Origin: Ignavibacteria bacterium
GTDB lineage: Bacteria > Bacteroidota > Ignavibacteria > Kapaibacteriales > UBA2268
Length of the DNA stretch: 32,479 bases
NCBI GenBank assembly: GCA_016844745.1
Contig: JAERMQ010000066.1
Span: 1-32,479, forward strand
Direction of reading: 5' to 3'
Part shown: in pieces, positions 1-5,848 of the stretch
How the letters are laid out: every line of letters begins with the position of its first letter
Numbering within the stretch: the stretch's first letter is position 1
Made by a program: the position numbers and the translations under genes
Notes under the pieces: model-generated
Databases searched by the model: none
Seen by the model: only the letters and a program-made list of their open reading frames with translations
What the model was told of the DNA's origin: nothing

Positions 1-168
1 ATACATATCATAGAGCTTGGTTTTCTGTGCAGTACTGTTTTTTATGTAAGTTTCTTTTATTCTTCTGTCAATTATTGGATATTCGCGGTTTTTATTATTT
101 TCATTTTCATTCATTTGATTGGCATTGTATGGCGGGTTACCAATTATTACAGAGATTTTTCTTTTTCT
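1..168 (-). pseudogene. Fragment of type ISP restriction-modification / N6-adenine methylase gene
   Basis: The minus strand reads open from about 168 to the window edge and gives VIIGNPPYNANQ followed by NENENNKNREYP and KLYDMY. NPPY is the catalytic motif IV of N6-adenine DNA methyltransferases. The Asn-rich stretch after it resembles the methylase domain of type ISP (LlaBIII-like) single-chain restriction-modification enzymes. An in-frame TAA at 169-171 lies directly upstream, and the helicase and N-terminal methylase parts expected before NPPY are absent, so this end looks broken. The fragment abuts an IS remnant in another frame. The family call is from motif recognition; the rest of the gene is outside the window. 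Confidence 0.55.
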
Positions 169-263
169 TTAGTTTTTGATTCTTCTTTTTCTAATACATT
201 GGTTATTGTGAAATACTTCAGCAATTCTGATGGTAAAAAATATTCTATTATTTCCTTTTCCAT
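147..263 (-). pseudogene. N-terminal remnant of an ISAon1-type transposase orfA
   Basis: A 38-codon reading frame starts MEKEIIEYFLPSELLKYF. This resembles the first residues of the small N-terminal protein found with ISAon1-family transposases in Bacteroidota. Such proteins are normally over 100 residues; here the frame stops at 147 as it meets the type ISP methylase fragment. It appears that an insertion sequence landed in vapC and a later deletion joined the start of its first gene to the methylase. The family call rests on a short stretch and is tentative. Confidence 0.38.
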
Positions 264-282
264 TTTCCCCTTCTTTTTATGC

Positions 283-468
283 TCAATTAACTCTTCTCCC
301 CAAATTTTGCATCTGACCCCTGATTTTTATTCCCATCTCCCAAAAACTTGCAATACTGATATATTTGATATTGTCAGGGTTTTCAATTTCTTTTCTTGCG
401 GCTTTAGAAAGTTTAGCATCGTTTTCAGCTAACCATATCAAAACATGAGTATCAAGCAAAAGGTTCAT
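283..468 (-). pseudogene. Truncated PIN-domain toxin (VapC-like)
   Basis: The product begins MNLLLDTHVLIWL, the N-terminal strand of a PIN-domain ribonuclease with the first catalytic Asp (D6). The conserved ISIASFWEMGIKI segment with its Glu follows near residues 37-49. PIN toxins run to about 125-135 residues and need further acidic residues near 95-115. This frame ends after 61 residues, and the last dozen (RGQMQNLGRRVN) do not look like PIN sequence. Homology stops near position 322, where GGGGTCAGATGCAAAATT on the minus strand looks like a foreign end. The start overlaps the antitoxin stop by 4 bp (ATGA). The toxin is almost certainly inactive. Confidence 0.62.
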
Positions 469-701
469 GGCATATAATCCTTGAAATCATCCAACGGTTC
501 ATCGAAATCAGGGCTCATTTCAAAAAAACCTTTAGCAAATCCGGCTTTTAGTTGTTTTTTTTCTAAATCATCTGGTATAGTTTTATTTCGCTTTGCAAGT
601 AAAAAGTCAATATAATTATTAGCTTCCATAGCCAATGGTAAAGGTAGTTTATAGATTTTATTTAATATTGAGTCGTAATCATTTCCCTGTGTACTTTGCA
701 T
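465..701 (-). CDS. DUF2281-type antitoxin (VapB-like partner of the broken VapC)
   Basis: This small acidic protein begins MQSTQGNDYDSILNKIY. It carries the DUF2281 pattern: an N-terminal helical segment (ILNKIYKLPLPLAMEANNYIDFL), a basic linker, and a C-terminal AGFAKGFFEMSPDFDEPLDDF-type tail that in the family wraps the cognate PIN toxin. The stop overlaps the toxin start by 4 bp, the usual translational coupling of such modules. I chose the ATG at 701 because GGA lies about 7 nt upstream; the ATG at 713 is equally possible. The partner is truncated, so this is an orphan antitoxin that may still act as an autoregulator or neutralise related toxins in trans. Confidence 0.7.
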   Translation of the reverse strand: MQSTQGNDYDSILNKIYKLPLPLAMEANNYIDFLLAKRNKTIPDDLEKKQLKAGFAKGFFEMSPDFDEPLDDFKDYMP

Positions 702-764
702 TTTAATTTCCATATTTAAAAGAACAAAAATAATCACAATTAACGATAAACAAAAATTATTATT

Positions 765-905
765 TCACATCGTACCATTCGCAACTCATAACGAGAGGGA
801 ATCAAGCCCCGCAAATCCGGCATACGGGCTCTCCCACTCCTTGAAGATGGGGTCGCGCAGCTTAGCCAGCGACCGAGGCGCAGGTCGAACTGGCGGAAGT
901 CCGAT
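765..905. other. GC-rich island of unknown nature
   Basis: This patch of about 140 bp is clearly richer in G+C than everything around it. On the minus strand it can be read as a short peptide containing SRSGRARMPDLRGLIP, from a frame with only a TTG start and no ribosome binding site. I do not accept it as a gene. The composition suggests a transferred or dispersed repeat fragment, or a structured element. Confidence 0.3.
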
Positions 906-926
906 AAGTTCATAAAGTTTATCAAG

Positions 927-1062
927 TTGAGTCTTATCTAAAAAGCATTTTTAGTGAAAATTACATTCCAAAATCGGAATTTTGGAATGAGATATATCAA
1001 GGACTTACTAATTCCAAAGTTGTACTTTGGAATTCATTTTTCGGTATTTAGAGAGGACTCAA
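927..1062. repeat. Cloverleaf-like palindromic repeat, copy 1 (136 bp)
   Basis: The outer ends are inverted: TTGAGTC...TCTAAA at the left pairs with TTTAGAGAGGACTCAA at the right. Inside are two perfect hairpins: 965-988 (10-bp arms ATTCCAAAAT, loop CGGA) and 1011-1033 (10-bp arms ATTCCAAAGT, loop TGT). The whole can fold as a stem with two arms. It has no coding capacity and resembles a MITE or REP-type element. Confidence 0.8.
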
Positions 1063-1094
1063 AGTCTGTAAAGTTCATTTATTTGATTTCAAAT

Positions 1095-1230
1095 TTGAGT
1101 CTACTCTAGAAAGCATTATTTATGAAAATTCCATTCCAAAATCGGATTTTTGGAATGAGCTTTTTCAAGGGCTTACTAATTTCAAAGTTGTACTTTGGAA
1201 TTCATTTTTTTATTTTTAGAGTGGACTCAA
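1095..1230. repeat. Cloverleaf-like palindromic repeat, copy 2 (136 bp)
   Basis: This is the second copy, in the same orientation and exactly the same length as the first, 32 bp further on. The outer stem is TTGAGTCTACTCTA against TAGAGTGGACTCAA. The two internal hairpins are conserved with one mismatch each. The right end lies 18 bp before the miaB stop codon, so on the minus strand it sits where a miaB transcript would end and may serve as terminator or 3' stabiliser. Together the two copies fill most of the 926-1248 gap. Confidence 0.8.
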
Positions 1231-1248
1231 CTTTATGAACTTTTAACT

Positions 1249-2574
1249 TTAAACTTGAACTACTTCCCCAAACAAAGTTGCCGAAGTTGAGCGCGTAATC
1301 TTTAAATTCACAAAATCACCCGCTTTGTAGGAGCCTTCCTTATTGGGGAAAATCGTTGTCTTATTAGTATCTGTCCTGCCGACCCATTCATCCCGATTAC
1401 GCTTGCTGGGTTTTTCAACGAGAATTTCATGGAGCCTGCCAATCTCATTTAGATTGGATAATTTGGATATCTCGCTCTGTAGCTGGATGATTTCATTTAA
1501 CCGGTGAGCTTTCTCTTCTTCCGGCACAGAATCTTCAACCTTGAATGCTTTGGTTCCTTCGCGCGGAGAGTATTTAAACATGAAAGCGCCGTCGAATTGT
1601 ACTTCCTGCATTAATTCAAGTGTTTCTTCGTGGTCCTGCTGCGTTTCTCCCGGATATCCGGCAATTATATCGGTTGTGATTGAGGCATCAGGTATGTTGG
1701 AGCGAATCAGTTTAGTTAATTCTAAGAATCTTTCTTTGGTATAATCGCGTCTCATGGCTTTCAGAACATCATTTGAGCCTGATTGCACGGGTAGATGAAT
1801 ATGGTTGCAGATTTTATGATTCCGAGCCATAGCTTCAATTAACTCCGGACTCATGTCCTTCGGATGGGAAGTTACATAACGGATTCTCATTCCCTGACCG
1901 GCAGCGGCAGATTTCTCAAGTAAAGTCGAAAAACTATCGCCCGACTCAGGACATTTATAGCTGTTGACGTTCTGACCTAATAGTGTAATTTCACGAAAGC
2001 CTTGTTCAGTCAGCTTTTCGATTTCACTAATCAATGATGAAGATACACGGGAGCGTTCGCGTCCCCGTGCAAAAGGCACAACGCAGTATGAGCAGAAATT
2101 ATCACATCCACGCATAATTGTAAGCCATGCTGAAACGCCTTCGGTTCGCAATGGAGTAATATCGTCATAGGTTTCAATACGGCTTAAATTCACTGCCATA
2201 CCTTTAATCCCCTCGAAGCAATTCGTGATTAATTCAGGGAGTTTGCGGTATTCATCAGGTCCGGCAACAATACCGACCATATCATTTGTTTGGAGAAGCT
2301 TCCTGCCGGATTGCTTTGCCATACAGCCAAGAATGCCGACCACCAGATTCTCATTTTCTTTTTTAATCGTATTGAGATTAGCAAGGCGTTTATGAATTGT
2401 TGTTTCGGCATTTTCGCGAATCGAGCATGTATTGAGCAGTATAACGTCGGCAGCTTCAGGTGAATTGATAAATTGATAGCCGTCTTTGGAAAGAATCGAG
2501 CGAACAATTTCAGTATCGCTGACATTCATCTGGCAGCCGTAGGTTTCTATATATATTTTTTTTGAGTTTGTCAT
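1249..2574 (-). CDS. miaB: tRNA-2-methylthio-N6-dimethylallyladenosine synthase MiaB
   Basis: MiaB is a radical-SAM methylthiotransferase that converts i6A to ms2i6A at position 37 of tRNAs reading UNN codons. The 441-residue product has the full family layout. The N-terminal UPF0004 domain has the three cluster cysteines C14 (YGCQMN), C50 (NTCSIRE) and C84 (GCMAK). The radical-SAM core has CDNFCSYC, giving C157/C161/C164. A C-terminal TRAM domain occupies roughly residues 375-440. Length is normal and no catalytic residue is missing. CSIRENAE and VGRTDTNK favour MiaB over RimO or MtaB. There is no Shine-Dalgarno before the ATG. It lies 58 nt downstream of the toxin gene on the same strand. 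DMAPP transferase (miaA) is not in the window. Confidence 0.96.
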   Translation of the reverse strand: MTNSKKIYIETYGCQMNVSDTEIVRSILSKDGYQFINSPEAADVILLNTCSIRENAETTIHKRLANLNTIKKENENLVVGILGCMAKQSGRKLLQTNDMVGIVAGPDEYRKLPELITNCFEGIKGMAVNLSRIETYDDITPLRTEGVSAWLTIMRGCDNFCSYCVVPFARGRERSRVSSSLISEIEKLTEQGFREITLLGQNVNSYKCPESGDSFSTLLEKSAAAGQGMRIRYVTSHPKDMSPELIEAMARNHKICNHIHLPVQSGSNDVLKAMRRDYTKERFLELTKLIRSNIPDASITTDIIAGYPGETQQDHEETLELMQEVQFDGAFMFKYSPREGTKAFKVEDSVPEEEKAHRLNEIIQLQSEISKLSNLNEIGRLHEILVEKPSKRNRDEWVGRTDTNKTTIFPNKEGSYKAGDFVNLKITRSTSATLFGEVVQV

Positions 2575-2632
2575 TTATTTATTTATTTAAAGTCAAAAAA
2601 TTAGATTAGGTTAGCAGGCATTATAATAGATA

Positions 2633-2896
2633 TTAATCATCATAATGATAACGACAAGCAAGAATTACTATTTTATCATCAAAAACTTCATAAATCAATC
2701 TATGTTCTTCATCTATTCTTTTTGACCAGCAGCCTTGGTAATTATATTTTAAAGGTTCGGGTTTGTTTAATCCGCCAAAAGGTTCTCTATCTAATTCCTT
2801 AATAATTTTAATAACTTTTTGAGCTATTCGCTTATTATTTTTAATCCAATATTCCAAATCTTCTATAGCGTTTAACTCAAATACCAAGCTTTTCAT
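2633..2896 (-). CDS. YoeB/Txe-type mRNA interferase toxin
   Basis: The 87-residue product has the YoeB/Txe pattern of the RelE fold: an N-terminal KSLVFELNAIEDLEYW, a central EPFGGLNKPEPLKY loop, then GCWSKRIDEEHRLIYEV and a C-terminal ILACRYHYDD. The conserved Glu, Arg and His/Tyr positions used for ribosome-dependent mRNA cleavage are all visible (RIDEEHRLIY, CRYHY), so it looks functional. I start it at MKSLVF, which overlaps the end of the antitoxin gene by 20 nt. A longer frame upstream would add a Lys-rich stretch that is only antitoxin sequence in another frame. The expected role is growth arrest under stress or phage defence. Confidence 0.85.
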   Translation of the reverse strand: MKSLVFELNAIEDLEYWIKNNKRIAQKVIKIIKELDREPFGGLNKPEPLKYNYQGCWSKRIDEEHRLIYEVFDDKIVILACRYHYDD

Positions 2897-3080
2897 AAAC
2901 TTCTTCTTTTTTTTGGTAAGATTTTCTACTTCTTGATTCATCGAGTCTTGATTTCATTTTATTACTTTTCATAATATATCGGGTTTCACTTTCTGAAACC
3001 AGAGATTCCCATAATTTTAAAGGTACAAGAACGCTTTTAATCTTGCCTTTAGTATCAGAAAGATATTGAATATCTCGCAT
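2877..3080 (-). CDS. Antitoxin partner of the YoeB-type toxin (Phd/YefM-like)
   Basis: This 67-residue basic protein begins MRDIQYLSDTKGKIKSVLVP. The pattern (N-terminal strand, K-x-K-S-V-L-V-P-L-K-x-W, then a charged helical tail ending VYEKLGI) matches short Phd/YefM-like antitoxins that precede YoeB toxins in Bacteroidota. AAAGG lies 9 nt before the ATG at 3080 and only 3 nt before an in-frame ATG at 3086, so I prefer 3080. Antitoxin-first order and the 20-nt overlap with the toxin fit an autoregulated operon. The family assignment is less certain than for the toxin and leans on context. Confidence 0.72.
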   Translation of the reverse strand: MRDIQYLSDTKGKIKSVLVPLKLWESLVSESETRYIMKSNKMKSRLDESRSRKSYQKKEEVYEKLGI

Positions 3081-3171
3081 TGTCATAATCCTTTATTCAA
3101 AAAAAAAGAAACGTAGATACTTATAAATTATTTTGAAGTTATACATTAAGACTATTCTGTGGTTATTTCTT

Positions 3172-3250
3172 ATTACCACCCCCTACCCCCTCCTAAATAG
3201 GAGGGGAAATTAATCCCCTCCTATTTTAGGAGGGGGTAGGGGGTGGTAAT
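3172..3250. repeat. Large C/G-tract palindromic element (79 bp)
   Basis: The two arms, 36 and 37 nt with one bulged base, are otherwise perfect reverse complements starting ATTACCACCCCCTACCCCCT, with an AATTAA centre. Each arm itself folds on CCTCCTA/TAGGAGG. It lies 18 bp beyond the metK stop and about 90 bp upstream of the antitoxin start, so it may end metK transcription. It is related in design to the elements at 4461 and 5754. Confidence 0.85.
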
Positions 3251-3268
3251 TAGATTATTTATTTTTAT

Positions 3269-4414
3269 TTACAATTTCTTGAAAACATCAACTGCATCCA
3301 ATTCTTCCCAGGGCAATTCTGGTTTACCGAAGTGTCCATAGGCGGCAGTCATTCGATAAATAGGTCTGCGCAAACGGAATCGCTCGATAATGCCATGGGG
3401 CGATAAATCAAAATGCTTCGATATAAAGTGCGAAATATCTGCATCTTTGAATTTAGAACTACCGTGAGTATTAGTATGAATCGAGACAGGTTCGGCAATT
3501 CCGATAGCATAAGATAATTGAATCGTGCATTGATTGGCAACTCCTGCTGCAACCAAATTCTTTGCAATATAACGGGCAGCATAAGCAGCAGAGCGGTCAA
3601 CCTTTGTAGGGTCTTTGCCTGAAAAAGCGCCGCCGCCGTGAGGAGCACGCCCACCATAAGTATCGACAATAATTTTTCTTCCGGTAAGCCCTGTATCGCC
3701 ATGAGGTCCGCCGATTTCAAATTTACCTGTCGGATTAACGTGATAAATAGTCCTGTCATCTATGTATTCGGAGGGTATTACTTTTTTAATAACGTTTTCG
3801 ATAACATCGGTACGGATTTTCTCCTGCGTTACGTCCGGGTCGTGCTGGGTTGATATAACAATTGTATGAGCACGCAGAATGTCGCCGTTTTCTTTGTATT
3901 CAAGTGTTACCTGTGATTTAGAATCCGGACGCAAATACGGCATTAGTTCGATGCTTGTTTTGCGAATTTCGGCAAGTTTTTTCATCAATTTATGAGCAAA
4001 CATAATAGGCGCTGGCATATACTCTTCGGTTTCGGTACAGGCATATCCAAACATCATTCCCTGGTCTCCGGCTCCACCGGTATCGACTCCCATTGCAATA
4101 TCAGGGGATTGATGATTGATTACGTTAATAACGCTGCAGGAGTAAGAATCAAAGCGGTATCCGGATTTTGTATAACCGATTTCGCGAATTACACTACGCA
4201 CTAAATCCTGAAGGTTTATGTATGTTTTAGTTGTTATTTCACCTCCGACGAGAATCATTCCTGTAGAAGCAAAACATTCGCATGCAACGCGGCTCATCGG
4301 GTCTTCGGCAATCATAGCATCGAGTACCGCGTCGGATACCTGGTCGCAAATTTTATCCGGATGTCCCTCCGAGACGGACTCCGAAGTAAATAAATATGTG
4401 TTGTTCTGTTCCAT
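3269..4414 (-). CDS. metK: S-adenosylmethionine synthetase MetK
   Basis: MetK makes SAM from methionine and ATP in the cytosol and so supplies the methylases and radical-SAM enzymes, MiaB included. The 381-residue product has the signature motifs: [16 protein letters not shown] (His18, Asp20 of the active site), [12 protein letters not shown], and [18 protein letters not shown] near residue 250. The true start is the ATG at 4414: homology begins with [14 protein letters not shown], and AAGGA sits 6 nt before that ATG. An upstream in-frame ATG at 4486 would add 24 residues that derive from the neighbouring palindromic repeat and are not MetK-like. No SAM riboswitch fits in the short upstream region. 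Confidence 0.97.
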   Translation of the reverse strand: MEQNNTYLFTSESVSEGHPDKICDQVSDAVLDAMIAEDPMSRVACECFASTGMILVGGEITTKTYINLQDLVRSVIREIGYTKSGYRFDSYSCSVINVINHQSPDIAMGVDTGGAGDQGMMFGYACTETEEYMPAPIMFAHKLMKKLAEIRKTSIELMPYLRPDSKSQVTLEYKENGDILRAHTIVISTQHDPDVTQEKIRTDVIENVIKKVIPSEYIDDRTIYHVNPTGKFEIGGPHGDTGLTGRKIIVDTYGGRAPHGGGAFSGKDPTKVDRSAAYAARYIAKNLVAAGVANQCTIQLSYAIGIAEPVSIHTNTHGSSKFKDADISHFISKHFDLSPHGIIERFRLRRPIYRMTAAYGHFGKPELPWEELDAVDVFKKL

Positions 4415-4460
4415 TGAGTTCCTTTTATTTTTATTGATAAATATCGTTATAATATAAAAA

Positions 4461-4535
4461 GAAATCCCCCTAACCCCCTTTTTCAAAGGGGGAATTTCTT
4501 TATCCCCCTTTGAAAAAGGGGGTTAGGGAGATTTC
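4461..4535. repeat. C/G-tract palindromic element (75 bp) between metK and the nucleotidylyltransferase gene
   Basis: Two 33-nt arms (4461-4493 and 4503-4535) are near-perfect reverse complements around a 9-nt centre. The left arm reads GAAATCCCCCTAACCCCCTT and continues to GGGGGA. It lies between two minus-strand genes and could terminate the upstream nucleotidylyltransferase transcript. It is the same family as the copy at 5754. Confidence 0.85.
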
Positions 4536-4580
4536 TCGGTTCAATTTTAAAACAATTCTTTCTTCAAATCTAATTTATTT

Positions 4581-5558
4581 TTACGCATATTTTATTTCAC
4601 TTGAATCACCAACATTCAATCTGTGGAACTGCCCTTTCATAACGGCATTTGTTCCTATTATTGACCGTTCCAATAAAGACAAAGAGACTTTAGCGCCTTC
4701 GCTGATAATAGAATCCCTAATCACGCTGTCCGTTACAATAGCGCCCTCTGCTACAGATGTATAAGGTCCGAGTATGCAGCGCTCTACAACGGCATTCTCG
4801 GCTATATAAACAGGTGGAATTATAATCGTATCAGGATAGCTCTGTGTAATATTATTCTTTTCGAGCAGGAATCTGTTTGTAGAAAGCAATGTCTCCGGCT
4901 TACCGCAATCGTACCAGCCTTCAACCGGGAATGTTTTGAAAGGTTCTCCCTTTTCAATCATAAGCTGCATAGCGTCGGTTAATTGGTATTCGCCGGCTGT
5001 TCTAATATCTTTTTGAATAAGCTCATCCAAACATGATTTTAGAAGTTTCGAATTAGTTATATGGTAAATACCAACAATTACCAAATTTGAAATCGGGTCC
5101 TGAGGCTTTTCTACCAGTTTGGTTATTATCCCATTTTCATTTGTAACAACAACGCCGAACCGTCTTGGGTCTTCGACTGCTTTGACACCAAGACTGCTAA
5201 CACCGTTTTCAATAGCCGAGTTCAAATCCACATCGAAAATCGTATCACCTAATATTATCATTAGCGGCTCGGAATCGAAAGTAGGAGCGGCTAACCAAAT
5301 TGCATGACCTAGACCGTGACGCTCTTCCTGTTCCACGAAGGAAACATCGAAATCGTAGTGTTCGGTTACATATTCCTCGACTAATTTGCCCATATAGCCA
5401 GTGATAATGGTAACTTTACTGATGCCATATTGTTTCAAAGCATCGAGAATATGCGCTAAAATAGGCTTGCCTGCCACGTTCAGCAGCACTTTCGGCAATG
5501 AATACGTATGCGGTCTCAATCTTGTTCCAACTCCGGCTACCGGTATAACAGCTCTCAT
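4581..5558 (-). CDS. Sugar-1-phosphate nucleotidylyltransferase with C-terminal beta-helix
   Basis: The enzyme family joins a sugar 1-phosphate to an NTP, releasing pyrophosphate, to make activated sugars for surface polysaccharide. The N-terminal Rossmann-like catalytic domain begins with AGVGTRLRPHTYSLPKVLLN (nucleotide and Mg2+ loop, residues 8-27). It continues with an ILGDTIFDVD metal/sugar motif, a VEKP segment, and EGWYDCGKPETL. From about residue 250 the chain has hexapeptide-type repeats (NAVVERCILGPYTSV, GAIVTDSVIRDSII) typical of a left-handed beta-helix. This matches RmlA-like long enzymes, including bifunctional ones. NTP and sugar specificity (glucose, mannose or GlcNAc) cannot be told from sequence alone. 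No polysaccharide cluster surrounds it. Confidence 0.85.
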   Translation of the reverse strand: MRAVIPVAGVGTRLRPHTYSLPKVLLNVAGKPILAHILDALKQYGISKVTIITGYMGKLVEEYVTEHYDFDVSFVEQEERHGLGHAIWLAAPTFDSEPLMIILGDTIFDVDLNSAIENGVSSLGVKAVEDPRRFGVVVTNENGIITKLVEKPQDPISNLVIVGIYHITNSKLLKSCLDELIQKDIRTAGEYQLTDAMQLMIEKGEPFKTFPVEGWYDCGKPETLLSTNRFLLEKNNITQSYPDTIIIPPVYIAENAVVERCILGPYTSVAEGAIVTDSVIRDSIISEGAKVSLSLLERSIIGTNAVMKGQFHRLNVGDSSEIKYA

Positions 5559-5644
5559 AATTTCTTTTCATCGTAATAAATACAGATTACAAAATTAAGA
5601 ATTAAATTTCGATTTATTTATATTGTTGTAAAAAGATTTTCTTT

Positions 5645-5673
5645 TTTGAATTACGAATGAAATCGTATATTTG
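5645..5673 (+). promoter_or_regulatory. Candidate Bacteroidota-type promoter
   Basis: TTTG at 5645-5648 and TATATTTG at 5666-5673 are separated by 17 nt. This matches the -33/-7 consensus of the Bacteroidota housekeeping sigma factor (TTTG, spacer 17-20, TAnnTTTG). It points towards the secreted glycosidase gene and lies upstream of the palindromic element at 5754, which would then be transcribed as leader or as part of the reading frame. Confidence 0.45.
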
Positions 5674-5753
5674 AGAAATTTAAAAATGTAAATTTTCTTT
5701 GTTTTTATATAATGAAAATTTTTAACAAGCTATGACGTATTATCACAAGAAGA

Positions 5754-5825
5754 GAAACCCCCTAACCCCCTTTGAAAAAGGGGGAATAAATATCCCACCT
5801 TTTTTAAAGGGGATTAGGGGGTTTC
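5754..5825. repeat. C/G-tract palindromic element (72 bp) at the 5' end of the glycosidase gene
   Basis: The left arm GAAACCCCCTAACCCCCTTT and a right arm ending GGATTAGGGGGTTTC are reverse complements with a few mismatches. A half-element (GGGTTAGGGGGTTTTTC) follows at about 5868-5884. The element keeps the glycosidase frame open and would encode NPLTPFEKGGINIPPFLKG if translation began at 5732. Confidence 0.82.
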
Positions 5826-5848
5826 TTACTACTTCTATTTCTACTTCT

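Noticed and set aside
740..925. Small gene on the minus strand
   Set aside because: TTG start, no ribosome site, odd composition and no recognisable domain. It is treated as a GC-rich element.
4414..4486. N-terminal extension of MetK
   Set aside because: The residues come from the palindromic repeat. The family start and a Shine-Dalgarno place the start at 4414.
4415..4580. SAM riboswitch ahead of metK
   Set aside because: The leader is mostly a C/G-tract palindrome shared with other loci. No SAM-I/II-type core is visible.
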